A stretch of 42,892 nt of DNA. Source: SFLA01 sp964485815 (GTDB lineage Bacteria > Bacillota > Clostridia > Oscillospirales > CAG-382). Location: positions 1-42,892 of the forward strand of contig CAZAJX010000016.1 in assembly GCA_964485815.1 (NCBI GenBank). The letters run 5' to 3'. The translations under genes were made by a program, and so were the position numbers. Under the pieces are notes generated by a model that was not told the origin of the DNA, searched no databases, and saw nothing but the letters and a program-made list of their open reading frames with translations. Below are positions 16,208 through 25,652 of the stretch, one piece after another (within the stretch, counting starts at the first letter, position 1; each line of letters starts with the position of its first letter).

Positions 16208-19200
16208 ATGGTATACAGATTATTTGTTGAAAAAAAACAGGGTCTTACCCTTGAAGCAGATGCTCTGAAGGCGGATATTAACGGTCTTCTGGGCATTGAG
16301 AGCGTTACCGACGTAAAGCTTCTCAACCGCTATGATGCGGAAAATATAAGCGAGGAGAACTTCAACAAGGCGGTATCCGCCGTATTCTCCGAGCCTCAGT
16401 TGGATAACGTTACTTACGAATTTCCCTATATGGATGCGGGGACCGTGTTTGCATCCGAATATCTGCCCGGTCAGTTTGATATGCGTGCAGACAGTGCGGC
16501 ACAGTGTATCCAGCTTATGTCCTGCGGCGAAAAGCCTCTGATAAGAAGCGCAAAGGTTTACGCTATATACGGCAATATTACCGAAGCACAGAAAAACGAA
16601 ATTATTAAATACGTTATCAACCCCGTGGAAAGCCGCGTCGCTTGTATGGACAAGCCCGAAACGCTGGTTACCGAATATGAAATTCCCACCACCGTTCCCG
16701 TGCTTGAGGGCTTTATAAATATGTCCGATGAAGCCGTGATAAAGCTGGTAGGCGAATACGGCTTGGCTATGGACGGGGACGATATCCTCTTCTGCCGTAA
16801 TTACTTCCGCAGTGAGGGAAAAGACCCCACTATGACCGAGCTCCGCGTTATAGACACCTACTGGTCCGACCACTGCAGACACACCACCTTCCTTACGGAG
16901 ATCGATTCCGTAAAGACGGATGATCCCATAATTCTCGCTTCCTACGAGGATTACAAAAACACCCGTAAAGAACTTAACAGAACAAAGCCCGAAACGCTTA
17001 TGGATATCGGCACTATCGGCGCAAGATACCTTAAGGCAAAGGGACTTCTTGCAAAGCTTGACGAAAGCGAAGAGATCAACGCCTGCACCGTAAAAATGCA
17101 GGTGGAAACCGAAAACGGTATAGAGGACTGGCTGCTTCTCTTTAAGAACGAAACCCACAACCATCCTACCGAGATCGAGCCCTTCGGCGGTGCGGCTACC
17201 TGTATCGGCGGCGCTATCCGAGATCCCCTTTCCGGCCGTTCCTACGTTTACGCCGCAATGCGCGTAACCGGCGCGGCAGACCCCACAAAGCCTCTTAACG
17301 AAACGCTTCCCGGCAAGCTTCCCCAGAGAAAGATAGTTACTACCGCGGCGGCAGGTTATTCCTCCTACGGTAACCAGATCGGTCTTGCTACCGGTCAGGT
17401 AGACGAAATATACCACCCCGGCTACGTGGCAAAGCGTATGGAGATAGGCGCAGTTCTTGGCGCGGCTCCCGCAGAAAACGTACGCAGAGAGTGCCCCGCC
17501 CCCGGTGATAAGGTTATACTTATCGGCGGCAGAACGGGCCGTGACGGATGCGGCGGCGCAACCGGATCCTCCAAATCCCACACCGCACAATCTCTTACCG
17601 CTTGCGGTGCAGAGGTTCAGAAGGGTAATGCTCCCGAGGAAAGAAAATTACAGCGTCTGTTCCGCAACAAAGAAGCTTCTCTTATGATCAAGCGTTGCAA
17701 CGACTTCGGCGCAGGCGGCGTATCCGTTGCTGTAGGCGAGCTTGCGGCAGGTCTTAAGATAAACCTTAACGCAGTACCCAAGAAATACGAAGGACTTGAT
17801 GGCACAGAGCTTGCTATTTCCGAATCTCAGGAAAGAATGGCAGTTGTTGTTGCCGCAGAAGACGTGGAAAAGTTTGTTTCTCTTGCAGACACGGAAAACC
17901 TTGAAGCAACCGTTATTGCAGAGGTTACCGAAGAGCCCCGTCTGCGTATGGAATGGAACGGCGTTACTACCGTTGATCTTTCCAGAGAATTTCTTGATTC
18001 CAACGGCGCGGCAAAGCATATAACCATTGCTCCCGCACCTGCCGTATGCGAATATTGCAAGCCTCTTCCCGAGGGAAGCTTTGAGGAAAACGTGCTTGCA
18101 TATGCTACCGATCTTAATATATGCTCAAAGCGCGGTCTTTCCGAGCGTTTTGACTCTACCATAGGCACGGGCGCAGTACTTATGCCCTTCGGCGGTAAGA
18201 ACCAGCTTACTCCTCCTCAGGCTATGGCTACACTCATTCCCCTTGAGCACGGCAGAACCGACAGCTGTTCCTTTATGGCATACGGCTATAATCCCTATAT
18301 AAGCGAAAAGAGCCCTTATCACGGCGCATATCTGGCAGTTACGGAATCCGTGGCAAAGCTTGTTGCTACCGGCGCTTCCTTCAAGGACGTATACCTTTCC
18401 TTCCAGGAATATTTTGAAAAGCCTCTTAAGGACCCCGCACGCTGGGGCAAGCCCTTCTCCGCACTTCTCGGCGCACTCCGCGCACAGAAGGAACTGAGGG
18501 TTGCTTCTATCGGCGGTAAGGACTCTATGTCCGGCTCCTTCGAGGATATAAACGTTCCTCCCACGCTGGTTTCCTTCGCGGTAACCGACGGAAAGGCGCA
18601 GGATGTTGTTTCCCCCGAATTCAAAGGCGCAGGCCACAGAATAGTACACCTCGTACCTCCTTACGGCAAGGACAAGCTTCCTGTTGGCGAGGATATGGTT
18701 AATCTGTTCAATATGGTTACCGACCTTATAAGAAGCGGAAAAGCGCTTTCCGTATGGACTCCCGTTTCCGGCGGCGCTATGGAAGCTGTTATCAAAATGT
18801 CTGCAGGTAACGGTATCGGCGTGGATATTGACGATAATTATCCCGATTCCCTGCTTTACGGTTATTCCTACGGCTCCTTTATTATCGAGCTTTCCGATGA
18901 TGCAGAGGATATGGCTGTGCTTCTTGGTACTACCAACGATACTCATTCCTTCTCCCGCAAAGGTGAAAAGGTTTGCCTTAACAAGGTTATAACCGCTTGG
19001 GAAGACAGATTAGAAGGCGTTTACTCCTGCAATATCAAGCAGGGCGAAAAGGATATCCCTGCATTCAGCTATGAAGCAACCGAGCGAGTTGCACCCCACG
19101 TGGCTACAGCAAAACCCAAGGTACTTATTCCCGTATTCCCCGGCACAAACTGTGAATACGATACTGCCCGCGCACTTGAGGATGCAGGCGCTGCCCCCGA

Positions 19201-19912
19201 AATATTCGTTATAAACAACCTCACCGGCAAGGGCGTTGAGAGAAGCGCGGAAAAGTTTGCTTCCCTTATCGACGAAAGCCAGATCATATTCGTTCCCGGC
19301 GGATTCTCCGGCGGCGACGAGCCCGATGGATCCGGTAAATTCATTACCGCATTCTTCAGAGGCGAAAACGTAAAGCAGGCTGTTAACCGCTTGCTTAAGG
19401 ACCGCGACGGTCTTATGTGCGGTATCTGTAACGGATTCCAAGCCCTTGTTAAATTGGGTCTTGTTCCCTACGGCGAAATAAGAGATCCCGATGAAAACGC
19501 ACCCACTCTTACCTTTAACACCATTTCCCGCCACCAGTCCAGACTGGTAAAGACGAGAGTATGCTCCAATAAATCTCCTTGGCTGGCAGAAGCAAAGGTG
19601 GGAGATATATTCACCGTGCCCATTTCCCACGGCGAAGGCAGATTCTTTGCTGACGATGCTACCGTAAAGGCACTTGCCGAGGCAGGTCAGATCGCAACCC
19701 AGTACGTGGACGAAAACGGCAATCCCACTTCCGATATCCGCTTTAATCCCAATAACAGTACCTTCGCTATTGAGGGTATCACCTCTCCTGACGGACGCGT
19801 GCTTGGTAAGATGGGACACTCTGAGCGTGTATACAGAAACCTTTACCGCAATGTTCCCGGCGAATACGATATGGGATTGTTCAGATCTGCTGTTAAATAT
19901 TTTAAAAAGTAA
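16208..19912 (+). CDS. purL: Phosphoribosylformylglycinamidine synthase PurL, large fused form
   Basis: A 1234-residue FGAM synthetase of the large, single-chain type: N-terminal PurS-like region, two PurL ATP-binding halves, and a C-terminal PurQ glutaminase. It converts FGAR to FGAM with ATP and glutamine. Visible motifs are THNHPTEIEPFGGAATC (from about residue 316), GRTGRDGCGGATGSSKS, NDFGAGGVSVAVGELA, and in the glutaminase FPGTNCEYDTA, the nucleophile Cys1074 in CGICNGFQAL and the His of ISHGEGRF. All glutaminase catalytic residues are therefore present, in contrast to PurF of the same operon. It starts 3 bp after purD and is followed by fhs after 16 bp. Confidence 0.96.
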   Translation: MVYRLFVEKKQGLTLEADALKADINGLLGIESVTDVKLLNRYDAENISEENFNKAVSAVFSEPQLDNVTYEFPYMDAGTVFASEYLPGQFDMRADSAAQCIQLMSCGEKPLIRSAKVYAIYGNITEAQKNEIIKYVINPVESRVACMDKPETLVTEYEIPTTVPVLEGFINMSDEAVIKLVGEYGLAMDGDDILFCRNYFRSEGKDPTMTELRVIDTYWSDHCRHTTFLTEIDSVKTDDPIILASYEDYKNTRKELNRTKPETLMDIGTIGARYLKAKGLLAKLDESEEINACTVKMQVETENGIEDWLLLFKNETHNHPTEIEPFGGAATCIGGAIRDPLSGRSYVYAAMRVTGAADPTKPLNETLPGKLPQRKIVTTAAAGYSSYGNQIGLATGQVDEIYHPGYVAKRMEIGAVLGAAPAENVRRECPAPGDKVILIGGRTGRDGCGGATGSSKSHTAQSLTACGAEVQKGNAPEERKLQRLFRNKEASLMIKRCNDFGAGGVSVAVGELAAGLKINLNAVPKKYEGLDGTELAISESQERMAVVVAAEDVEKFVSLADTENLEATVIAEVTEEPRLRMEWNGVTTVDLSREFLDSNGAAKHITIAPAPAVCEYCKPLPEGSFEENVLAYATDLNICSKRGLSERFDSTIGTGAVLMPFGGKNQLTPPQAMATLIPLEHGRTDSCSFMAYGYNPYISEKSPYHGAYLAVTESVAKLVATGASFKDVYLSFQEYFEKPLKDPARWGKPFSALLGALRAQKELRVASIGGKDSMSGSFEDINVPPTLVSFAVTDGKAQDVVSPEFKGAGHRIVHLVPPYGKDKLPVGEDMVNLFNMVTDLIRSGKALSVWTPVSGGAMEAVIKMSAGNGIGVDIDDNYPDSLLYGYSYGSFIIELSDDAEDMAVLLGTTNDTHSFSRKGEKVCLNKVITAWEDRLEGVYSCNIKQGEKDIPAFSYEATERVAPHVATAKPKVLIPVFPGTNCEYDTARALEDAGAAPEIFVINNLTGKGVERSAEKFASLIDESQIIFVPGGFSGGDEPDGSGKFITAFFRGENVKQAVNRLLKDRDGLMCGICNGFQALVKLGLVPYGEIRDPDENAPTLTFNTISRHQSRLVKTRVCSNKSPWLAEAKVGDIFTVPISHGEGRFFADDATVKALAEAGQIATQYVDENGNPTSDIRFNPNNSTFAIEGITSPDGRVLGKMGHSERVYRNLYRNVPGEYDMGLFRSAVKYFKK

Positions 19913-19928
19913 AGGAGCAGGAATATAA

Positions 19929-21596
19929 ATGCTTACCGACATTCAAATAGCTCAATCCGTTAAACTCCGCCACATAAATGAAATTGCCGAAAAGGCAGGC
20001 ATTCCCGAAGAATATCTGGAACTGTACGGACGTAACAAGGCAAAGATAGACCTTTCTCTGCTTAAGGATTCTTCTCGGAAAGACGGCAAGCTTATTCTTG
20101 TTACGGCAATGACTCCCACCCCCGCGGGTGAGGGTAAAACTACCACCACCATAGGTCTTGCAGACGGTCTTGCCCGTATCGGCAAGAACGTAATGGTTGC
20201 TCTCCGCGAGCCGTCTTTGGGCCCCGTTTTCGGTGTAAAAGGCGGCGCCGCAGGCGGCGGATGGGCGCAGGTGGTGCCGATGGAGGATATAAACCTCCAC
20301 TTTACGGGAGATTTCCACGCAATAGGCGCGGCAAACAACCTTCTTGCCGCTATGCTGGATAACCACATTTATCAGGGCAACGCCCTTAATATCGACCCCT
20401 GCCGTATCACCTGGCACCGCTGTGTGGATATGAATGACAGACAGCTTCGCTTTGTGACCGACGGTCTGGGCGGCAAAGTAAACGGCGTTCCCCGTGAGGA
20501 CAGCTACGATATAACCGTAGCATCCGAAATTATGGCGGTGCTTTGTCTTGCAAAGGATATTACCGACCTTAAAGAGCGTATTTCCCGCATAGTTGTGGGC
20601 TACACCCACAAGGATGAGCCCGTTACCGCAGGGGATCTTAAAGCCGCAGGCGCAATGACAGCTCTGCTCAAAGATGCTTTGAAGCCTAATCTGGTTCAGA
20701 CTCTGGAGGGAACTCCCGCCATCGTTCACGGCGGTCCCTTTGCCAATATCGCCCACGGCTGTAACTCCGTTATCGCTACCAAAATGGCGATGAAGCTGGG
20801 CGATTACGCCGTTACCGAAGCAGGCTTCGGCGGCGATCTGGGCGCAGAAAAATTCCTTGATATCAAGTGCCGTTATGCGGGACTCAAGCCCGATGCGGTA
20901 GTTATTGTTGCAACCGTCCGCGCTCTTAAGATGCACGGCGGAAAAGCAAAAACCGAGCTTAATACCGAGGATCTTGAAGCACTGGGCAAGGGACTTCCCA
21001 ACCTGCTCCGCCACGTAAGCAATATAAAGAACGTGTACGGTCTGCCCGCAGTTGTTGCGGTCAACCGCTTCCCCACCGATACGGATGCGGAGATCGACCT
21101 CGTTATAGCAAAATGCAAGGAGCTTGGCGTTAACACCGTGCTTTCTACCGTTTGGGCAGAAGGCGGCAAGGGCGGTATGGCTCTTGCGGAAGAGGTTGTA
21201 CGTCTTTGCGAGTGCGAAAACAACTTCCGCTTCAGCTATGAAACCGATCTTTCTATCGAAGAAAAGATCGAAGCCGTGGCAAAGAAGGTTTACGGAGGCG
21301 ACGGTATATCCGTGCTTCCCGCCGCAAAGAAACAGATAGACCGTCTTACCGAGCTGGGCTACGGAAACCTGCCTATATGTATTGCAAAGACACAGTACAG
21401 CTTTTCCGATGACCCCACCAAACTTGGCGCACCCGAAGGATTTAAGATCACCGTTAAAAACGTGCGCATTTCCGCAGGCGCAGGATTTATAGTAGTCCTC
21501 ACCGGCGATATTATGACAATGCCCGGTCTGCCCAAAGTCCCCGCCGCAGAAAAGATCGACGTGGACGAAAACGGCAAAATCTCCGGACTTTTCTAA
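19929..21596 (+). CDS. fhs: Formate-tetrahydrofolate ligase Fhs
   Basis: A 555-residue formyl-THF synthetase, which makes 10-formyl-THF from formate, THF and ATP. The P-loop-like PTPAGEGKTTT is at about residues 63-73; EPSLGPVFGVKGGAAGGG, FTGDFHAIGAANNLLAA and AGFGGDLGAEKF are family hallmarks. Its place as last gene of the purine operon makes sense: PurN and the AICAR transformylase each use one 10-formyl-THF per IMP, and the ZTP riboswitch responds to shortage of that cofactor. It may also serve a Wood-Ljungdahl-type methyl branch, but no partner genes are visible. AAAGGAG precedes the ATG. A strong terminator follows. Confidence 0.97.
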   Translation: MLTDIQIAQSVKLRHINEIAEKAGIPEEYLELYGRNKAKIDLSLLKDSSRKDGKLILVTAMTPTPAGEGKTTTTIGLADGLARIGKNVMVALREPSLGPVFGVKGGAAGGGWAQVVPMEDINLHFTGDFHAIGAANNLLAAMLDNHIYQGNALNIDPCRITWHRCVDMNDRQLRFVTDGLGGKVNGVPREDSYDITVASEIMAVLCLAKDITDLKERISRIVVGYTHKDEPVTAGDLKAAGAMTALLKDALKPNLVQTLEGTPAIVHGGPFANIAHGCNSVIATKMAMKLGDYAVTEAGFGGDLGAEKFLDIKCRYAGLKPDAVVIVATVRALKMHGGKAKTELNTEDLEALGKGLPNLLRHVSNIKNVYGLPAVVAVNRFPTDTDAEIDLVIAKCKELGVNTVLSTVWAEGGKGGMALAEEVVRLCECENNFRFSYETDLSIEEKIEAVAKKVYGGDGISVLPAAKKQIDRLTELGYGNLPICIAKTQYSFSDDPTKLGAPEGFKITVKNVRISAGAGFIVVLTGDIMTMPGLPKVPAAEKIDVDENGKISGLF

Positions 21597-21608
21597 ACCG
21601 ATATATGT

Positions 21609-21639
21609 AAAAAAACTCCCGAACGTATCGGGAGTTTTT
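21609..21639. terminator. Bidirectional terminator between fhs and the TIM-barrel gene
   Basis: Stem AAAAACTCCCGA / TCGGGAGTTTTT with a 5-nt loop, flanked by A on the left and T on the right, so it can serve both converging transcripts. It ends the purine operon. Confidence 0.92.
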
Positions 21640-21654
21640 GTATGCAATAAATAC

Positions 21655-22452
21655 TTATTTATCAAGAGCGATGCCCAGCTTTGCGAGCTTGTTGCCGAGG
21701 AAGTCTACAGCCATCTTGATATCTGCTGCGGGGTCTTCGCCGCATTCACGCTCGATGGTGAGGTAGCCGGTATAACCGATCTTGTTGAGAGCTGCAAGGT
21801 AGTTATCCCAATCAACGCCGCCCTGTCCGAGAGGAACCTCCAACCAGCCGTGGGGAGTCTTATCTGTAACGACACCGTCCTTTGCGTGGGTGTGTACGAT
21901 ATAATCCTTAAGTACGTCAACAGCCGCAACGGGATCGTCCTTGGCAACCATAACGAGGTTTGCGGGGTCGAGATTTACGCGCATACCCTTTGCGCCGAGA
22001 GAATCGAGGAACGCCTTGAGAACGGGAGCCTTTTCGGTGCCGGTTTCAGCAGCGAAAACGGAGCCGATGCTGTCCGCATACTCTGCGAGAGCGCGTGCGT
22101 TTTTGCGGATAAGCTCCATACGGGCATCTTCTTCAAGATAAAGGTGACCGATATGGGTGGTAACGATATTACAGCCAAGTTCCTTTGCGGAATAGAGCAC
22201 CTTCTTGGACTTTTCAACTATCTCGGGATGGTCAAGATCAAGACCGAAATCGCCGCAGATAGCGGAAAACACGATACCGTTAGAGGACATAATATCTTTT
22301 ATCTCGGCGATCTTTGCAGGAGTCATATTCTCTGCGGAGAATTCACCGCCGGTGAGGTACTTCTGAATACCGCTTGCGCCGAGATCGGATGCTCTCTTTA
22401 CCGATGCGGGAAAATCAAGAAGAAGGGAATCGGAAATAATACCTATTTTCAT
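21655..22452 (-). CDS. Sugar phosphate isomerase/epimerase family protein (AP endonuclease-2-like TIM barrel)
   Basis: A 265-residue protein of the xylose-isomerase-like TIM-barrel superfamily (PF01261). It shows the superfamily pattern of metal ligands: E in FAAETG, D in RVNLDPANL, H in VHTHAKDG and E in LTIERECG, so a divalent-metal isomerase or epimerase of a sugar or polyol is likely. The N-terminus MKIGIISDS and GASGIQKY are typical of the first strands. There is no signal peptide. GGAGG precedes the ATG. It follows the yfbR-like gene on the same strand after 44 bp with no terminator, so the two may be co-transcribed. The substrate is not predictable. Confidence 0.85.
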   Translation of the reverse strand: MKIGIISDSLLLDFPASVKRASDLGASGIQKYLTGGEFSAENMTPAKIAEIKDIMSSNGIVFSAICGDFGLDLDHPEIVEKSKKVLYSAKELGCNIVTTHIGHLYLEEDARMELIRKNARALAEYADSIGSVFAAETGTEKAPVLKAFLDSLGAKGMRVNLDPANLVMVAKDDPVAAVDVLKDYIVHTHAKDGVVTDKTPHGWLEVPLGQGGVDWDNYLAALNKIGYTGYLTIERECGEDPAADIKMAVDFLGNKLAKLGIALDK

Positions 22453-22496
22453 TTTTGTTTCCTCCGTAAAAAAAGGGATTTTATATTTATATTTGT

Positions 22497-23069
22497 TTAT
22501 TTTATATCGTCAAGGGGAAGATTAAAGCTGCTGAGGCATTTTTCGATAAAATACTTTGCCTCCGGCAGTTCTATACCGCACACCTTTTTGAAGGTGGTCT
22601 GCTGTGCAACGGAAAACTCCTTGTTTCCGCTGTTTGTTTCCTCCGCGCACTTAAGATATGCGCAAATGCTGTCTGCCGCCTTTATAACCGACTTTTCCTC
22701 ATCGGTACAAACGAGAAGATCGGTATAATCCTCTTTTATCTCTACCGGCATAAGATCGCAAAAACGCTGGTACGCCGCATTTTCCACCGTGTCGTAGGCG
22801 CGCTTTATCTCATCGTTATGATATTTGACGGGCGTGGGAAGATCACCCGTAAGTATCTCGGGTGCATCGTGATACATCGCCTTGACAGCGATACGGTCGC
22901 AATTATAGTTCTTTTCAAAAACCGCGTTGCCGATAGAAGCAATAGCGTGAGCGATAAGGGCAACCTCAAGGGAATGCTCCGCCAGATTCTCCGTACGGGA
23001 AGCACGCATCAACCCCCAACGGTTAATATATTTCATTCTGAACATTAAAGCAAAAAATCCGCCTGTCAT
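22497..23069 (-). CDS. yfbR: HD-domain 5'-deoxynucleotidase, YfbR-like
   Basis: A 190-residue HD-domain phosphohydrolase aligning almost residue by residue with E. coli YfbR, which dephosphorylates dNMPs. Substrate-site R17-W18 and the metal ligands H32 (ENLAEHS), H67-D68 (MYHDAPE) and a later Asp of LLVCTDEEKS are present, as is the family block LTGDLPTPVKY. The start at 23069 (MTGGFF) is chosen over a longer in-frame start at 23114 because GAAAGGAG lies about 8 bases upstream of it and the extra residues have no family match. It has its own promoter, divergent from that of the MurE-like gene. It probably trims deoxynucleotide pools in the cytoplasm. Confidence 0.9.
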   Translation of the reverse strand: MTGGFFALMFRMKYINRWGLMRASRTENLAEHSLEVALIAHAIASIGNAVFEKNYNCDRIAVKAMYHDAPEILTGDLPTPVKYHNDEIKRAYDTVENAAYQRFCDLMPVEIKEDYTDLLVCTDEEKSVIKAADSICAYLKCAEETNSGNKEFSVAQQTTFKKVCGIELPEAKYFIEKCLSSFNLPLDDIK

Positions 23070-23092
23070 ACCCACACTCCTTTCACGGGAAT

Positions 23093-23121
23093 ATAATAAC
23101 ATATTTTTTTGCAAATGTGAA
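23093..23121 (-). promoter_or_regulatory. Promoter of the yfbR-like gene
   Basis: On the minus strand TTCACA (23116-23121) and TATTAT (23093-23098) are 17 bp apart, 24 bp upstream of the start codon. Confidence 0.6.
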
Positions 23122-23141
23122 TACCGTTTTTAATTTTTATC

Positions 23142-23170
23142 TTGCCTTTTTTACATTAAAGCATTATAAT
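23142..23170 (+). promoter_or_regulatory. Promoter of the MurE-like gene
   Basis: TTGCCT (23142-23147) and a perfect TATAAT (23165-23170) are 17 bp apart, about 30 bp upstream of the start codon and divergent from the yfbR promoter. Confidence 0.7.
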
Positions 23171-23201
23171 AAAAGTAATAAAATAAAGGGAGTTGTTTAT
23201 A

Positions 23202-24668
23202 ATGTTACTTAACGAATTGCTTAACGGAATCGAATACACCTTTACGGGCAATTTAAACGTGGAGATTGAGGATATTGTTTACGATTCCCGTATAGCGCGG
23301 GAGAATACCGCGTTCGTTTGTATAGTCGGCTTCCAGCTTGACGGACACAACTACGCGGCAAACGCATACGAAAAAGGTGTGCGGGTATTTATCGCCCAGA
23401 GAGAGCTTGACCTGCCAGAGGACGCTACCGTGATCATTACGGCAGACAACAGAAAGACCCTTGCGCTTATGTCCGCAAATCTGTTCGGCCATCCCGCAAA
23501 AGAGCTGTTTACTGTGGGTATTACCGGCACCAAGGGTAAGACCAGCATTAGCTATATGCTCAAATCCGTCCTTGAAAAGGCGGGAGAAAAGGTCGGAATT
23601 ATCGGCACAACGGGAATTATTTACGGAGATAAGATCATAAAAACCAATAATTCCACGCCCGAAAGCTATATTATACACAAATATTACCGCGAAATGCTGC
23701 GGGAAGGCTGTACCGCCGCCATCATTGAGGCAACCTCCCAAGGCTTTATGCTGGACAGAACCTACGGTATTGAATTTGATTTAGGCTTGTTTGCAAACCT
23801 TTCTCCCGATCATATCGGCGCAAACGAGCACAAGGATTTCGAAGATTATCTTAACTGTAAAAAGATGATATTCGGTCAGGCAAAAAAGGTAATAGTAAAC
23901 CGCGACAGCGAGTATTATGACAGAATAGTTAAAGATATACCCAGAGAAAAATACAGAAGATTCGGTTTCTTCGGCGATGCGGGCGTTATGGCGGAAAACC
24001 TTAACTTTGTTTCCGGCGACCACAGACTTATTACCGAATTCGATTGCCGCGACAGCGAGGGATTGCATCATTTCCGTATTTCCCAGCCCGGTGAGTTTTC
24101 CGTATACAACGCTTTGGCGGTCATTGCCTGCGCAAGAGAAAGAGGAGTTCCCTACGAAATTATCGAGGAAGGACTTAAAAACACCTATATCCGCGGCAGA
24201 ATGGAGATAATCCCCGGCACTGCGGATTACACGGTAATGATAGATTTCGCCCACAACGAGTTTTCCGTGCAAAATCTGTTCGAAACCATACACAAATACT
24301 CCCCCAAGCGTATTGTGGCGGTATTTGGCTGCGGCGGTAACAGAAGTAAACTGCGCCGTTATTCCATGGGTGAAGTTATCGGCAAAAACGCAGACCTTTC
24401 CATTATAACCGAGGATAACAACCGCTATGAAAAAATAGAGGATATCGTTGCCGATATCCTGATAGGTATGAAAAAAGCGGACGGAAAATACGTAGTGATC
24501 AACAAGCGTAAGGACGCCATTGAGTACGCTCTGGAGAACGCACAGAAGGGCGACGTTATTATGCTTGTGGGCAAGGGACACGAGGACTATATCGAAGAAA
24601 ACGGCACCCGCACCTATTTCAGCGAGCGAGAAGTGGTTGAAAACTACTTGAGCCGCGCTTCCAAATAA
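23202..24668 (+). CDS. MurE-like Mur ligase (UDP-MurNAc-tripeptide synthetase family)
   Basis: A 488-residue Mur ligase with the three usual domains: UDP-binding N-domain (VYDSR, 27-30), ATPase domain with P-loop GTKGKT (109-114), and C-terminal domain. NSTPES, the carbamylated-Lys region (DYLNCKKMIF), GRMEII and GKGHEDY match MurE, which adds the third amino acid of the peptidoglycan stem. Two diagnostic motifs deviate: the diaminopimelate-selecting DNPR is DNNR (405-408), and the YAHTPD block is FAHNEFS. EVSSHAL is EATSQGF. So it may be a paralogue with another substrate, while the main murE lies elsewhere. The ATG at 23202 is preferred to an upstream TTG (23193) because GGGAG is 9 bases before it. 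Its end overlaps the convergent trmB gene by 25 bp. Confidence 0.82.
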   Translation: MLLNELLNGIEYTFTGNLNVEIEDIVYDSRIARENTAFVCIVGFQLDGHNYAANAYEKGVRVFIAQRELDLPEDATVIITADNRKTLALMSANLFGHPAKELFTVGITGTKGKTSISYMLKSVLEKAGEKVGIIGTTGIIYGDKIIKTNNSTPESYIIHKYYREMLREGCTAAIIEATSQGFMLDRTYGIEFDLGLFANLSPDHIGANEHKDFEDYLNCKKMIFGQAKKVIVNRDSEYYDRIVKDIPREKYRRFGFFGDAGVMAENLNFVSGDHRLITEFDCRDSEGLHHFRISQPGEFSVYNALAVIACARERGVPYEIIEEGLKNTYIRGRMEIIPGTADYTVMIDFAHNEFSVQNLFETIHKYSPKRIVAVFGCGGNRSKLRRYSMGEVIGKNADLSIITEDNNRYEKIEDIVADILIGMKKADGKYVVINKRKDAIEYALENAQKGDVIMLVGKGHEDYIEENGTRTYFSEREVVENYLSRASK

Positions 24669-25288
24669 TTGATGGCAAAGCCTTTTTCGGAAAACTTTTC
24701 TTCGTATTCGGTCTGTATATTATCGGCGGACAAAACCGCATCGTTATGCAGATCGTAGCACACGTTGGAAAGGGTATATCCGCACTCTGCAAATGTTTCA
24801 AGCGAATATTCAAAAAGTCCGATATTATCGGTTTTAAAGTAAATTACGGCGTCGGGAGCCAGCAAGTCCTTGTACATTTCCAAAAACAGGGGGCTGGTTA
24901 ACCGGCGCTTTGCATTTCTCTTTTTGGGCCAAGGATCTGAAAAATTAAGATATATGGTATTTACCGAATGATGGGGCAAAAGCGTAGAAAGCTCCTTTGC
25001 ATCTCCGTTGTGGAAGCGGACGTTGGTAATACCGGCGGCAAAGGCTTTTTCCATTGCCATCATATTAACGTCGGTAACACGCTCAAAGGCGATAAAGTTT
25101 TCGTCACGATACTGCATAGCTTTTCCGCAGATAAATCTGCCTTTACCGCAGCCGATCTCTATGGATATATTTGTATCTTCCCCGAAGGATGCGGGAATAT
25201 CTATTTTACCGTCTTCGGTGGTTACGGCGAAAAGCTCTTTTACGTTATCAAGCCGTGTGGCACGGTTTTTCTTGGGGCGCATTCTCAT
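24644..25288 (-). CDS. trmB: tRNA (guanine-N7-)-methyltransferase TrmB
   Basis: A 214-residue class I SAM methyltransferase that makes m7G46 in the variable loop of tRNAs. SAM motif I is IEIGCGKGRF (about 43-52), and the family block FSDPWPKKRNAKRRL with the catalytic Asp, and FKTDNIGLFEYS, are intact. The basic N-terminus MRMRPKKNRATR is usual. GGAGG lies 11 bases before the first ATG; a second ATG two codons in could be used. Its 3' end overlaps that of the convergent MurE-like gene by 25 bp, with no terminator between. Confidence 0.93.
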   Translation of the reverse strand: MRMRPKKNRATRLDNVKELFAVTTEDGKIDIPASFGEDTNISIEIGCGKGRFICGKAMQYRDENFIAFERVTDVNMMAMEKAFAAGITNVRFHNGDAKELSTLLPHHSVNTIYLNFSDPWPKKRNAKRRLTSPLFLEMYKDLLAPDAVIYFKTDNIGLFEYSLETFAECGYTLSNVCYDLHNDAVLSADNIQTEYEEKFSEKGFAINYLEARLK

Positions 25289-25326
25289 ATATATGTATTC
25301 CTCCGAAAAATAAACGAATTTACTAT

Positions 25327-25355
25327 ATTTTACATTTGAAAAAGTAAAATGTCAA
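25327..25355 (-). promoter_or_regulatory. Promoter of trmB
   Basis: On the minus strand a perfect TTGACA (25350-25355) and TAAAAT (25327-25332) are 17 bp apart, about 39 bp upstream of the trmB start. Confidence 0.7.
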
Positions 25356-25415
25356 TGTATATCTTTTCTTTTAATGCGTAAAATAAACACAAACCGAGAG
25401 GAGATATATAAAAAT

Positions 25416-25652
25416 ATGTTAATGGATAGAATCGCACTTATAATTTCAATTATCGGCTGTCTTAACTGGGGGCTGATCGGTATTTTCAAATTCGACCTTA
25501 TTTCCTGGATATTCGGAAGTCAGGGCGCGCTGGCAAGCCGTGTTATATACACCGTGGTTGCCCTTGCAGGTCTGTGGTGCGTAAGCCTGCTGTTCCGCCC
25601 CAGAGAACAGGAAGTTCCCGTTACCAGAGAAAACCGTACAAACGTAGATTAA
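25416..25652 (+). CDS. DUF378 family small membrane protein
   Basis: A 78-residue protein with two hydrophobic spans (about residues 5-25 and 42-62), of the DUF378 family (YuzA-like), recognisable from IGCLNWGLIGIFKFDLI and a conserved W in the second span. The start at 25416 follows GAGAGGAG; an ATG two codons later is also possible, and a far upstream ATG at 25374 has no ribosome site. Function of the family is unknown. It stands alone, divergent from trmB and convergent with mrp. Confidence 0.8.
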   Translation: MLMDRIALIISIIGCLNWGLIGIFKFDLISWIFGSQGALASRVIYTVVALAGLWCVSLLFRPREQEVPVTRENRTNVD

